Source: Brevinematales bacterium (GTDB taxonomy: Bacteria; Spirochaetota; Brevinematia; Brevinematales; Thermospiraceae). Taken from it: a DNA stretch of 64,000 nucleotides. Location of the stretch: contig JAOADA010000005.1 in assembly GCA_026417555.1 (NCBI GenBank), forward strand, positions 1 to 64,000, written 5' to 3'. The notes below the pieces were generated by a model that worked only from the letters and a program-made list of their open reading frames with translations, had not been told where the DNA came from and did not search any database. Within the stretch, counting starts at the first letter, position 1. Every line of letters starts with the position of its first letter. Below, piece by piece: positions 8,441 through 16,313 of the stretch. Both the position numbers and the translations under genes were made by a program.

Positions 8441-9185
8441 GTTGTATGAGATTCTTTCCCAAGCGTATGGAAAACAACATTGGTGGCCGATTGTGCAGGG
8501 CGGGGTCTCTCTTTATCTTGAGGAATATAGTCAGCGGGAACGAACCCCACAAGAGGCTCTTGAGATTTGGATTGGGGCGATTCTTACCCAGAACACTACA
8601 TGGAAAAATGTAGAAAAAGCCCTCACCACGCTCAAGGAGAAAGATGTTCTCTCGGTAGAGGGTCTTCTGAATTGTTCTGAGGAAGGTTTGGCACGTATGA
8701 TCCGTCCTGTGGGGTACTATATGCAAAAGGCAAAAAAGATCCATGTCTCTATGCGTTTTCTTGCCACGTATCTTCATGGCAACCCTTGTGAGATGAGATC
8801 GTGGTCTTTGGCAGAGGCGAGACATGCCCTTCTCTCCCTGTGGGGGATTGGACCAGAGACGGCGGATTCTATTCTTTTGTATGCGTTAGGTTTTCCTGTT
8901 TTTGTGGTTGATGCATATACAAGGAGGATTTTGGAGTGTTTGGGGTATGAAGAGGCTTCTGCCCCCTATGAGAGGCTTCAACATCTCTTTCACCAGAAAC
9001 TTGCCCCTGATGTCCACCTCTACCAAGAGTATCATGCTCTTTTTGTGGCTGTAGGCAAGACTTGTGGAAAAAAACCACGATGCTCTTTCTGTCCCCTTTC
9101 GAGCTGGTGTCGCAAAAGTCAGGAGAATGTTTTGGCAGGGGTGGAGAGAAGTCCCTTACAAGAGCGTATGGACAAAAAAAGCTAG
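8421..9185 (+). CDS. HhH-GPD DNA glycosylase, EndoIII-like with Fe-S cluster (probably monofunctional)
   Basis: About 254 residues. It has the six-helix HhH-GPD core: GAILTQNTTWKNVEKAL, the helix-hairpin-helix LWGIGPETADSILLYAL and the catalytic aspartate in FVVDAYTRRI. A C-terminal four-cysteine motif CGKKPRCSFCPLSSWC (spacing C-x5-C-x2-C-x5-C) should bind a [4Fe-4S] cluster. The lysine EndoIII uses for its lyase step (GVGRKTA) is replaced by Glu (GIGPETA), suggesting a monofunctional glycosylase closer to MagIII-type 3-methyladenine enzymes than to Nth. The start at 8421 has GAGGA 5 bases upstream; a start at 8394 is possible but lacks one. The 3' end overlaps convergent coaE by 30 bases. 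Confidence 0.87.
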   Translation: MILSLSELYEILSQAYGKQHWWPIVQGGVSLYLEEYSQRERTPQEALEIWIGAILTQNTTWKNVEKALTTLKEKDVLSVEGLLNCSEEGLARMIRPVGYYMQKAKKIHVSMRFLATYLHGNPCEMRSWSLAEARHALLSLWGIGPETADSILLYALGFPVFVVDAYTRRILECLGYEEASAPYERLQHLFHQKLAPDVHLYQEYHALFVAVGKTCGKKPRCSFCPLSSWCRKSQENVLAGVERSPLQERMDKKS

Positions 9186-9749
9186 TTGTCTTTGGATTTT
9201 TTCGATTCCATCATTGTTAAAAATGATAAAATCTGCCTGTTCTTTGAGAAATTGGAGATACCGCTGGGAAAAAAGTACACTTTGTGCTTTGTCTTCTGAC
9301 CACCCCCGTTGTTTGATCAAGCGATCAAGAAGAAGAGGCTCAGGGGCATCTACCATAAGGATGAAGTCGCAGAGGGGCGCAAGTCCTATCTCATAGAGAA
9401 GAGCCCCATCAAGAATGGTATGGTGTGAGGTATGGGCAAGTTTTTGTTGGACAAGATCTTTGATCTTGGGGTGGGTGATAGCGTTGAGAAGAAGAAGTTT
9501 CTCCATATTGCCAAACACAACTCTGCCAAGAATATGGCGCTGGATGGTATTGTTGTCTCCTATGATTTCTTTGCCAAAATGCCTGACAAGATCTTCTCGG
9601 GAGGCTTCAAGAGCCTTATGTCCCATTTCATCTAGAGAAATCACCTCAAAATGGTACTCTTCGGAGAGGATTTTGGCTACGGTGGATTTCCCACTCCCTG
9701 CTTTCCCAACAAGACCTACGACATAACGTTTTCTTAAGCTCTTTACCAT
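9156..9749 (-). CDS. coaE: Dephospho-CoA kinase
   Basis: 197 residues, normal CoaE length. It phosphorylates the ribose 3'-OH of dephospho-CoA with ATP, the last step of coenzyme A synthesis. Visible are the P-loop [15 protein letters not shown] (~residues 12-24), the substrate-binding [20 protein letters not shown] and the LID-like region [18 protein letters not shown] precedes the ATG. It overlaps the upstream Cys-rich gene by 7 bases and so belongs to a two-gene operon. Its 3' end runs 30 bases into the convergent glycosylase gene, leaving no room for a separate terminator. Confidence 0.95.
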   Translation of the reverse strand: MVKSLRKRYVVGLVGKAGSGKSTVAKILSEEYHFEVISLDEMGHKALEASREDLVRHFGKEIIGDNNTIQRHILGRVVFGNMEKLLLLNAITHPKIKDLVQQKLAHTSHHTILDGALLYEIGLAPLCDFILMVDAPEPLLLDRLIKQRGWSEDKAQSVLFSQRYLQFLKEQADFIIFNNDGIEKIQRQLAFFVHTLL

Positions 9750-10060
9750 AGCTGTTCCTTTTCAAGGGTGGTTCTGATATGAGATACACTCTCTCCTTCA
9801 TAGAAAAGCTCGAGAACTCGTCTGACGACGTGATCCATATGGATCCATTGGCATGGCGAACAATCCCACACAGCGTCTTTTGTGGTGGGTAGCCAAGTGC
9901 CTTTGGTTTTATCCTGGCATGGGTAGAAGGGACAGTAACAAAACAGGCAGTTTTGGTCTTCCATGCTATGGCAGGGATAGTAGGGACAATCCCTATACCG
10001 TTGGTGTTGAAGGGAAAAAAGCAGTTGCTTTTCGAAATACGGCAGTGATATTTCATCCAT
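9743..10060 (-). CDS. Cysteine-rich small-domain protein (zf-like, PF04071 type), probably leaderless
   Basis: 105 residues with a dense Cys/aromatic pattern: DCPYYPCHS, then [11 protein letters not shown], then [11 protein letters not shown]. This matches my memory of the cysteine-rich small domain PF04071, a presumed metal-binding module sometimes found fused to or beside cobalamin-synthesis enzymes. It is first gene of an operon with coaE and is divergent from the cobalamin-riboswitch operon, which fits that link. The frame stays open to 10168, but the promoter at 10068-10096 places transcription start at or beside the ATG at 10060, with no ribosome site between, so a leaderless mRNA is likely. 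Biochemical role unknown. Confidence 0.75.
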   Translation of the reverse strand: MDEISLPYFEKQLLFSLQHQRYRDCPYYPCHSMEDQNCLFCYCPFYPCQDKTKGTWLPTTKDAVWDCSPCQWIHMDHVVRRVLELFYEGESVSHIRTTLEKEQLW

Positions 10061-10067
10061 AGAGAAT

Positions 10068-10096
10068 ATTATAAGGCAAAAGGATTTTTTATGCAA
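10068..10096 (-). promoter_or_regulatory. Promoter of the Cys-rich/coaE operon, abutting the start codon
   Basis: On the minus strand: TTGCAT (10096-10091), 17-bp spacer, perfect TATAAT (10073-10068). Only seven bases separate the -10 box from the A of the ATG at 10060, the normal distance from a -10 box to the transcription start. Confidence 0.78.
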
Positions 10097-10198
10097 AGGT
10101 AGTGGACAAGGAAAAAGAGAGTACCGTTTTGTGACCTTTGTCTGTTTGAGAATGTACAAGGAACTCATTTTTTATGTTTTCTTTTTTCATTCTGTGGT

Positions 10199-10227
10199 TT
10201 GACATTCTTCTCGGTTTCTTTTATAAT
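10199..10227 (+). promoter_or_regulatory. Sigma-70 promoter of the cobalamin operon
   Basis: Perfect TTGACA (10199-10204), 17-bp spacer, TATAAT (10222-10227), placing the transcript start near 10234, immediately before the riboswitch. Confidence 0.9.
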
Positions 10228-10233
10228 ACATCC

Positions 10234-10374
10234 AGAAGGGCCAAGGGAAGAACGGTGAAAATCCGTCGCGGTCCCGCCGCTGTAACCGGGGACGAAATCC
10301 CAAAAATGCCACTGGGAAACTGGGAAGGCTGGGAGAGTAGGAAGATCCGGAAGCCAGAAGACCTGCCTCAGGGG
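10234..10374 (+). ncRNA. Cobalamin riboswitch (aptamer)
   Basis: The leader carries the conserved cobalamin-aptamer elements in order: GGTGAAAATCC near 10255, GGTCCCGCCGCTGTAACCGGG near 10270 (quoted in part: CCGCCGCTGTAACCGG), ATGCCACTGGGAAACTGGGAAGGC around 10304-10328 (core GCCACTGGG), and the B12-box-like AGCCAGAAGACCTGCC at 10352-10367. It binds adenosyl- or another cobalamin and represses the downstream import/salvage operon when the cofactor is plentiful. The distance from the promoter puts the whole aptamer in the 5' UTR. Confidence 0.95.
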
Positions 10375-10516
10375 GTACTCTTTTCTCCGGAAGAGGGAGA
10401 GAGTACGTCATTTCTTGAGAAGAGTTGTGGTGAAGGAAACGCGTCTTTTGTGAGGACATGAAGACCTCGAAAAAAGTCTTGAGAAAGAAAATTTTTATAA
10501 ACGAAGGAGAAGGGAT
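10375..10516 (+). promoter_or_regulatory. Riboswitch expression platform and leader of btuF
   Basis: Several competing structures are visible. GTACTCT (10375-10381) pairs with AGAGTAC (10400-10406). GAGG (10452-10455) can pair with CCTC (10465-10468), while AAGAC (10461-10465) can pair with GTCTT (10476-10480). TTTTCTCC (10381-10388) is complementary, with two G-U pairs, to the ribosome-binding stretch GGAGAAGG (10506-10513). No strong terminator T-run is evident, so translational control by masking the ribosome site is the better guess, unproven. Confidence 0.5.
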
Positions 10517-11314
10517 ATGAAACGATGGCTACTTTGGATGGGGATACTATTGGTGGTTTATGGGTATGGTCTTCGGATTGTGACGTTGGGGCCACGGCTC
10601 ACGGAACAGGTTTTTGAACTTGGGCTTGGTCAGGATATTGTAGGTAACACGATCTACTGTACCCGGCCTGCGGCTGCCCAAAAAATCCAGAAAATAGGAA
10701 ATGTGATAGAAATCAATGTGGAAGCAATTGCATCTTTGAAGCCAGACATTATTCTTGGGACAGATCTGAACGATCCCAAGCGTATTCAGAGGCTTAGGCA
10801 GTTGGGTTTTACTGTGGTGGTTTTTGGTCAACCAAAAGATTTTGAAGGGATTTGTGCCGAGTATGTAGAGATTGGGAAACTCCTTGGGAAGGAAAAAGAG
10901 GCAAAAGAGCGTGTTTCTGTTCTGAAAAAAGAGGTAGAAAAGATAGCCTCACAAACGGCCAAAGGGCCTCGGCGAAGGGTATTTTTTCAGATTGGTATCA
11001 ATCCTCTCTGGACACTTCCTGATCAGTCGTTTATGCAGGATTATCTCAGATATGCTGGTGCCATCAATATTGCGACGAATGTGGGATATGGGCAGATAAG
11101 TCTGGAGCAAGTAGTAGCTTCTGATCCCGAGGTGATTTTGATTGCTCTCATGGATAGTGAAGCAAAAGAGGCCATGGCACTATGGAAAAACTACCCTTCG
11201 TTAACGGCGGTGAAGAGAGGGGGGATTCATCTTTTGGATACGACGATGGCAACAAGTCCTACCCCAGCCACGTTTGTGGCTATTCTGAAACAGATTGTTT
11301 CTATGACACGGTAG
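10517..11314 (+). CDS. btuF: Cobalamin ABC transporter, periplasmic binding protein (BtuF-like)
   Basis: 265 residues, class III (BtuF/FhuD-type) solute-binding protein. A hydrophobic N-terminal segment (~4-20) exports it to the periplasm. The first lobe shows RIVTLGPRLTEQVFELGLGQDIVG and the backbone-helix entry IASLKPDIILG; the second lobe ends with TPTPATFVAILKQ-like sequence. It would bind corrinoids and deliver them to the membrane permease encoded next. The assignment to cobalamin rather than siderophore rests on the riboswitch and on the cob genes downstream. The ATG has AAGGAGAAGG just upstream. Confidence 0.88.
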   Translation: MKRWLLWMGILLVVYGYGLRIVTLGPRLTEQVFELGLGQDIVGNTIYCTRPAAAQKIQKIGNVIEINVEAIASLKPDIILGTDLNDPKRIQRLRQLGFTVVVFGQPKDFEGICAEYVEIGKLLGKEKEAKERVSVLKKEVEKIASQTAKGPRRRVFFQIGINPLWTLPDQSFMQDYLRYAGAINIATNVGYGQISLEQVVASDPEVILIALMDSEAKEAMALWKNYPSLTAVKRGGIHLLDTTMATSPTPATFVAILKQIVSMTR

Positions 11315-11315
11315 T

Positions 11316-12329
11316 ATGGAAGGAGGGTGGAAACGACCTTTGCTTCTTGTGATAGGGACACTCTTTTTGACGGTGGTGGCAAGTGTGCTTTCTGTAGGGT
11401 GGGGACCAAGTGGGGTCTCTTTCTCGGAGGTGCTGGCAATTTTCCAGGGAGGGGGAGAGGGGCTTTCTCGTGATATTGTGTTCAAGATTAGACTCCCGAG
11501 GTGGGCGTTGGGAATGGCTGTCGGGGGAGCGCTTGCTTTGGCGGGAGGTATTTTTCAGTCACTTTTTGCCAATCCTTTGGTAGAACCATATACGTTGGGT
11601 ATCTCTGGCGGGGCAACCCTGGGGGTATGTGTGGGCCTTGTGATGGGGAAGCTTTTGGGATGGGAGGGAGGTCTCTTTTGGTGGAGCCTTGGAGGAGGGC
11701 TTGTTTTTATGGGGATCTTGTATGGACTTGGCCGTCGTCGTATATTTTCCGGATCTACCATTTTGCTTTCTGATATGCTTCTCTTTGGGCTTATGCTCTC
11801 GTTTCTTTCCTCTGGGCTTGTGATGCTTTTTCTGGCGCTGGCCCGGGCAGCAGATTTGCATCAGATTGTTTTTTGGACAATGGGTTCTCTTGAACAAGGG
11901 GGAGGGGTCAATCTCTTGGGGGTATGGGGAGTGGTTCTTGTGGGGGGAAGTAGTGCCTGGCTCTTTTCTCGTGAGTTGGATGCGTTTCTTTTGGGAGAGG
12001 AGGAAGCCCTTTTTTTGGGCGTACCTGTCCATGTGATGAAGAAGTTTTTTTTCTTTGTGGCAGTGATGCTTACAGCGGTGAGTATTGCGAGTGCTGGCCT
12101 CATAGGATTTGTTGGGCTTCTGATTCCAAATGTGTACAAGCGGCTTCTTCCTTTTAAACATAGGCTGCTGGTACCCCTGTTTCTTGTGGGTGGAGGGGGA
12201 TTTTTGGTTCTGTGTGATTTTCTTGCGAGAGTGATCATTGCTCCATTGGAACTCCCTGTGGGAGTGATTACGGGTATTCTTGGGGGAATGCTTTTTGTGG
12301 TAATGCTCTTTCAGGAGAAAAGGGCATGA
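11316..12329 (+). CDS. btuC: Cobalamin ABC transporter permease (BtuC-like, FecCD family)
   Basis: 337 residues with about ten membrane helices, as in BtuC. Family motifs are IRLPRWALGMAVGGALALAGGIFQSLFANPLVEPYTLGISGGA (quoted in part: LPRWALGMAVGG, NPLVEPYTLGISGGA) and the ATPase-coupling region SIASAGLIGFVGLLIPNVYK. The usual histidine after the IP of that loop (VPHI) is Asn here. It forms the homodimeric inner-membrane channel. The ATG at 11316 lies one base after the btuF stop, with no clear ribosome site, so translation is probably coupled. Confidence 0.9.
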   Translation: MEGGWKRPLLLVIGTLFLTVVASVLSVGWGPSGVSFSEVLAIFQGGGEGLSRDIVFKIRLPRWALGMAVGGALALAGGIFQSLFANPLVEPYTLGISGGATLGVCVGLVMGKLLGWEGGLFWWSLGGGLVFMGILYGLGRRRIFSGSTILLSDMLLFGLMLSFLSSGLVMLFLALARAADLHQIVFWTMGSLEQGGGVNLLGVWGVVLVGGSSAWLFSRELDAFLLGEEEALFLGVPVHVMKKFFFFVAVMLTAVSIASAGLIGFVGLLIPNVYKRLLPFKHRLLVPLFLVGGGGFLVLCDFLARVIIAPLELPVGVITGILGGMLFVVMLFQEKRA

Positions 12330-13123
12330 ATGTTGTAGAGGTAAAAAATCTTTCAGCAGGATATGGGGAAAGACAGGTTCTTCACGGGGTTTCCTTTGAG
12401 GTAAAGGAAAAGGAGATCATGGGTATTCTGGGTCCCAATGGAAGTGGAAAGTCTACGCTGGTAAGGGCTTTGGTTGGGGCGATTGGCTCTACTGGAGTTA
12501 TCTTTTACAAAGGGGAAGATGTGAGGCATTTTTCTCGTCAGAGACTGGCCAAAACGGTAGCGGTGGTTAGCCAGACACCTTCTCGTCCTCCCATGGATGT
12601 TTTTTCGTATCTTGCCTTGGGCCGTTATCCCTATCATGGGGTGTGGGAGTTTGGACTTTCCTGTGAGGAGAAGGAGATGATTTTTTCTCTTTCTCGTCAA
12701 TTTGGGGTGGAGAGATTTCTTGGACGCAAACTCTCGGAACTCAGTGGTGGGGAGTTTCAGATGGTTCAGATTGTTCGGGCGTTAGTCCAGCAGCCAGAAC
12801 TTCTTCTCATGGATGAACCTACAGCCCATCTTGATATTCATCATCAGGTGAGAATCCTGGATTGGCTTGAGATCCTCAAGGAAAGGATTACGGTGATGAT
12901 TGTTTTTCATGATATCAATCTCGCAGCTCTCTATTGTGATAGAGTCATGATTCTTTCTGAGGGAAGGGTTGAAGGGATAGGGGTTCCTCACGAGGTACTC
13001 ACCTATGAACGGCTCGAGCGGGTTTTTGGGACTCCTGTGGTGGTGTATCCGTCTCCCTTGGAAGGAAGACCCCACGCCTATCTTGTTCCTGCACGGTTTC
13101 TCAGAGGAGACAACCATGGCTAA
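12326..13123 (+). CDS. btuD: Cobalamin ABC transporter ATP-binding protein (BtuD-like)
   Basis: 265 residues. Complete ABC ATPase: Walker A GPNGSGKST (~residue 37), Q-loop VVSQTP, signature LSGGE (~138), Walker B LLLMDEPTAHLD (~158), H-loop VFHDIN (~193). It hydrolyses ATP to drive corrinoid import through BtuC. It overlaps btuC by 4 bases (ATGA) and cobU by 8 bases, so the import and salvage genes are translated as one unit. Confidence 0.92.
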   Translation: MNVVEVKNLSAGYGERQVLHGVSFEVKEKEIMGILGPNGSGKSTLVRALVGAIGSTGVIFYKGEDVRHFSRQRLAKTVAVVSQTPSRPPMDVFSYLALGRYPYHGVWEFGLSCEEKEMIFSLSRQFGVERFLGRKLSELSGGEFQMVQIVRALVQQPELLLMDEPTAHLDIHHQVRILDWLEILKERITVMIVFHDINLAALYCDRVMILSEGRVEGIGVPHEVLTYERLERVFGTPVVVYPSPLEGRPHAYLVPARFLRGDNHG

Positions 13124-13649
13124 GATGATCTTGGTGACAGGAGGAAGGAGATCGGGAAAAAGCTCTTTTGCGGAAAGGTATGCTTTGGAGGCATCAGAGC
13201 ATCCTCTCTATGTGGCTACAGGGGTTGAGTTGGATGAAGAATTCCGGATCCGCATTGAACACCATCGCACGACTCGGGACAAGCGTTTTCTTACCATTGA
13301 GGAACCGTTTCGTGTGAAAGAGGTCATAGAAAAGCAAAGATGTTTTAGTGTGATTGTGTGGGAGTGTGTGACAATGTGGTTGGCAAATCATTTCCATGCA
13401 CGTGGTTGGGTTTTTCCAGAAACGGCAGAAAAGTCCTTAAAAGAGGAATTAGTGGCTATAGTCGAATGTGTCCAGGCGCTTGATCATACGCTTATTGTGG
13501 TTACCAATGAGATAGGACTTGGGGTGATTCCTGCTGATGAGGTTTCACGTCGCTATGGGGATGTTCTCGGTCGATACAATCAGTATCTTGCCTCTGTTTC
13601 GGATGAGGTGTATTTTCTGGTGAGCGGTATTCCCTGGAGGTTGAAGTGA
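13116..13649 (+). CDS. cobU: Adenosylcobinamide kinase / adenosylcobinamide-phosphate guanylyltransferase
   Basis: 177 residues, the normal CobU size. It phosphorylates adenosylcobinamide and then attaches GMP to give AdoCbi-GDP. P-loop TGGRRSGKSSFAERYA (~residues 7-20), the guanylylation-site region with EHHRTTRDKRF, and VVTNEIGLGVIPADEVSRRYGDVLGRYNQ (quoted in part: TNEIGLGVIPADEVSRRYGD) are family signatures. The ATG at 13116 has AGAGGAGA 5 bases upstream. Product passes directly to CobS, whose gene starts inside the cobU stop. Confidence 0.95.
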   Translation: MAKMILVTGGRRSGKSSFAERYALEASEHPLYVATGVELDEEFRIRIEHHRTTRDKRFLTIEEPFRVKEVIEKQRCFSVIVWECVTMWLANHFHARGWVFPETAEKSLKEELVAIVECVQALDHTLIVVTNEIGLGVIPADEVSRRYGDVLGRYNQYLASVSDEVYFLVSGIPWRLK

Positions 13650-14380
13650 GAGGTTTGTTGGCAGCCCTTTCTCTTTTGACGGTTTTTCCTTTGCGAGTGA
13701 GCAAAATGCCACCGGTGGGAAGTGTCGTGGTTTTTTTCCCTCTGGTAGGGGCCTTGTACGGAGGAGTTGTTGTAGGTTGGATAGCGTTGGCACGTCTGGG
13801 AAATATCCCGCAACCACTCGTTGTTATGGGGATGATAGGCATTCCTCTTTTTATGAGTGGGTTTCTTCACTTTGATGGGTGGTGTGATGTCTGGGATGGT
13901 TTCTTTGTCTCAGGGGGAAAAGAGAGACGTCTGGAGGTGATGAAGGATAGTCGGGTAGGGGTATTTGGTCTTGCCATGGGGGTGAGTCTTCTTCTCTTTC
14001 GGTATAGTCTTTATCCCCTTGTTATGCAACAGGAGTTGGGAATAGTATTCTCCTGGGTGCTTTCAAGGACATCAATAGTGGGAGTAGCCTACCGTGCTGT
14101 GTATCCACGGGACAATGGAACAGGGGCTTTTCTTGTGGGGAGGGTTTCTTTTTTGTCATGGCTGGGGGTACATATGCAAGTGGTTGCTCTGGGAATTTTC
14201 CTGTGTTGGTGGGAAGGGAGTGTGAGGCCTTTGCTTGCCTGGGGATGTATGCAGATAGTGGTGATAGCAATGAAAGTTCTTTCTTCTCGAAGGATTGGGG
14301 GTGTGACAGGGGATGTGATGGGAGCTACAGCGGAACTTGTTGAGGTGATGACCCTTTTGGCGTGGGTGGGGGCAAGATGA
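13646..14380 (+). CDS. cobS: Adenosylcobinamide-GDP ribazoletransferase (cobalamin synthase)
   Basis: 244 residues, integral membrane. CobS joins AdoCbi-GDP to alpha-ribazole (phosphate). The family's acidic motif appears as HFDGWCDVWDGFF (~residue 74), with KDSRVGVFGL next and the C-terminal GGVTGDVMGATAEL. Several hydrophobic helices flank these motifs. GTG start at 13646 overlaps the cobU stop (GTGA), and the end overlaps the cbiR-like ATG by 4 bases. Confidence 0.95.
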   Translation: MRGLLAALSLLTVFPLRVSKMPPVGSVVVFFPLVGALYGGVVVGWIALARLGNIPQPLVVMGMIGIPLFMSGFLHFDGWCDVWDGFFVSGGKERRLEVMKDSRVGVFGLAMGVSLLLFRYSLYPLVMQQELGIVFSWVLSRTSIVGVAYRAVYPRDNGTGAFLVGRVSFLSWLGVHMQVVALGIFLCWWEGSVRPLLAWGCMQIVVIAMKVLSSRRIGGVTGDVMGATAELVEVMTLLAWVGAR

Positions 14381-15189
14381 AAACCCTTTCATGGCTTTTT
14401 CCTGGGAGAAGAATAGGGACTACCTCGTATATTTTTCCTTTCGGAGAAACACCTCAGCAGAGCTATGAGAAAAATCTTGAACTTTTAGGTCCCCACGTGG
14501 AATTTGTGCAGCTTCTTTTGTTGGGGAGAGAGTATACGGATATGTGGGATGATGCTCTGTGGGTAGAATCCGTAGTAGCTTTGAAAGAGGCATATAACCT
14601 TGGGATTGTGGTACATCTTCCCCTTGATCTTCACCTCTGGCCAAAACTCGATGAGAAGCATCTCAATGTCCTTGAAAGGCTTCTATGGAATCTTGCTCCC
14701 TTGCAACCATTTGCCTATGTTCTTCATCTTGACACGAGTGATGGAATGGCACAACCTTATTTTCCGTGTTCTCAGGAAAAAAGGTTTTTTCATAGGCTTC
14801 TCAAGAGGCTTGAATATCTGGGGAAGTATCCTCTTGTATTTGAGAACACCCAGTATGATCTCACTTTTTTTAGGGATGAAATTCTTTGCTCGCCTTTTGG
14901 AGTGTGTTTTGACATAGGACACTGGTGGCTTTTAGGGAGGGATGAAAGGGAATTTCTTGAGAGTTTTGGAGAAAGGGTGAAGCTTTTTCATCTTCATGGG
15001 GTAAGGGGAGCAGAGGATCATCTCTCCCTTGCGGTGATGGAGGAAAAGCGGCTTGAAAGGGTTCTTTCCCTTGTAGGAGAAACCCCGACAGTGATTGAGG
15101 TCTTTTCACTTCAGGAGCTTCTTTCGTCTTTGGTGATGTGGAAAAATGTTGAAAAGAGGAGAGAGATATGGAGAAGGTTTTGCCTGTAG
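14377..15189 (+). CDS. cbiR: CbiR-like cobamide-remodelling phosphodiesterase (AP-endonuclease-2/TIM-barrel fold)
   Basis: 270 residues with a xylose-isomerase/AP-endonuclease-like barrel: VEFVQLLLLGRE, GIVVHLPLDLHLW, YVLHLDTSDG, PLVFENTQ, VCFDIGHWWLLGR, VKLFHLHGVRGAEDH and TVIEVFS line up as the metal-binding His/Glu/Asp strands. CbiR, described from Akkermansia, is a member of this superfamily that hydrolyses the nucleotide loop of adenosylated cobamides so that the lower ligand can be exchanged. Position between cobS and cobT in a B12-riboswitch operon makes that role likely. The alternative is an unrelated sugar-phosphate or nucleic-acid hydrolase. The ATG at 14377 overlaps the cobS stop (ATGA). 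Confidence 0.82.
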   Translation: MKTLSWLFPGRRIGTTSYIFPFGETPQQSYEKNLELLGPHVEFVQLLLLGREYTDMWDDALWVESVVALKEAYNLGIVVHLPLDLHLWPKLDEKHLNVLERLLWNLAPLQPFAYVLHLDTSDGMAQPYFPCSQEKRFFHRLLKRLEYLGKYPLVFENTQYDLTFFRDEILCSPFGVCFDIGHWWLLGRDEREFLESFGERVKLFHLHGVRGAEDHLSLAVMEEKRLERVLSLVGETPTVIEVFSLQELLSSLVMWKNVEKRREIWRRFCL

Positions 15190-16199
15190 ATACCCAATGG
15201 TTTGCTTTGGCAAAGAAAGCCATGGACAACAAGACGAAGCCTCTGGGTTCGTTGGGAAAACTTGAAGAGGTGGCTTGCCGTTTGGCGGCCATCCAACGTT
15301 CTTTGAAGCCATCAGGAGAAAAAGTATGCGTCGTGGTGTTTGCGGGGGATCATGGAATAGCAGAAGAAGGGGTTTCTTTGTATCCCCAGGAAGTGACAGC
15401 CCAGATGGTCTATAATTTTCTGGCAGGAGGAGCGGCAATAAATGTGATGGCCCGTCATCTAAAAGCAGAACTTCTTGTGGCAGACATGGGAGTGAAGGGA
15501 AGTTTTTCTCCCCATCCAAACCTCCTCTCTCTCAAGGTGCGAGAGGGAACAAGAAACTGTCTGTTGGAAAATGCTCTCACCCGCTCTGAGGTAGAGGAGG
15601 CTATAGAAAAGGGGAAACGTGTTGCCTTTGAGTATGGCAAGGAGATGGATCTTTGTATTGCCGGAGAAATGGGGATAGGAAATACCAGTGCTGCCTCTCT
15701 TGTGGGAGCCGCCCTTCTTGAGATTCCCCTTGAGGATATGGTGGGGAGAGGGACGGGTGTAGAGGGAGAGAGATTTTCCCACAAAAAAAAGATTCTTGCC
15801 AAAGCTTTTCAATCCCGAACGTGGGAACGAAACGATCCGTTGTCGATTCTTGAGGCTTTTGGTGGCTTGGAGATAGCGGGGATGGCAGGGTTTTATCTTG
15901 GGGTTGCTCTGTTAGGCAAGGCTTTTGTGGTGGATGGCTTTATTGCGACAACTGCCTTTGCGGTAGCCAGGGCACTTGATCCAGGGGTCGAGGAGTATGC
16001 TTTCCTAGGTCACCTCTCTGAGGAACAGGGACATCGCTTGATGGTAGAGAAGCTCAGGATGGATCCCCTTCTTCGTCTTGGCATGAGGTTAGGAGAGGGA
16101 ACGGGGGCACTTCTGGCGGTACCTCTTCTCCGTGTGGCGACTCAACTTCTTGCGGAGATGGCCTCGTTTGAGGAAGCCGGGGTTTCACGAGAAGGGTGA
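15168..16199 (+). CDS. cobT: Nicotinate-nucleotide--dimethylbenzimidazole phosphoribosyltransferase
   Basis: 343 residues, full length. CobT makes alpha-ribazole phosphate from nicotinate mononucleotide and a lower-ligand base, choosing which base is built into the cobamide. Family motifs: KTKPLGSLGKLEE, VFAGDHGIAEEGVSLYP, GEMGIGNTSAAS, GRGTGV and the near-C-terminal catalytic-Glu segment LGMRLGEGTGA. It overlaps the cbiR-like gene by 22 bases. No gene for alpha-ribazole-phosphate phosphatase (cobC) or a corrinoid adenosyltransferase is present in the operon. Confidence 0.96.
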   Translation: MEKVLPVDTQWFALAKKAMDNKTKPLGSLGKLEEVACRLAAIQRSLKPSGEKVCVVVFAGDHGIAEEGVSLYPQEVTAQMVYNFLAGGAAINVMARHLKAELLVADMGVKGSFSPHPNLLSLKVREGTRNCLLENALTRSEVEEAIEKGKRVAFEYGKEMDLCIAGEMGIGNTSAASLVGAALLEIPLEDMVGRGTGVEGERFSHKKKILAKAFQSRTWERNDPLSILEAFGGLEIAGMAGFYLGVALLGKAFVVDGFIATTAFAVARALDPGVEEYAFLGHLSEEQGHRLMVEKLRMDPLLRLGMRLGEGTGALLAVPLLRVATQLLAEMASFEEAGVSREG

Positions 16200-16255
16200 T
16201 ATCCTTTTTGTATTGATCTCCTTGAAAAAAAGGAGTATAGAACGCTCTTTTCTTA

Positions 16256-16284
16256 TTGACTTTTTCCTTTTTTTCTGTTATGCT
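16256..16284 (+). promoter_or_regulatory. Probable promoter of the kinase/phosphatase gene
   Basis: TTGACT (16256-16261), 17-bp spacer, TATGCT (16279-16284), 30 bases before the ATG. A small stem CTCCTT/AAGGAG (16218-16223 with 16230-16235) just upstream may partly end the cobalamin transcript but has no adjacent T-run. Confidence 0.6.
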
Positions 16285-16313
16285 ATGGCGGAACATAGAA
16301 AAAAGGGGGCGAT

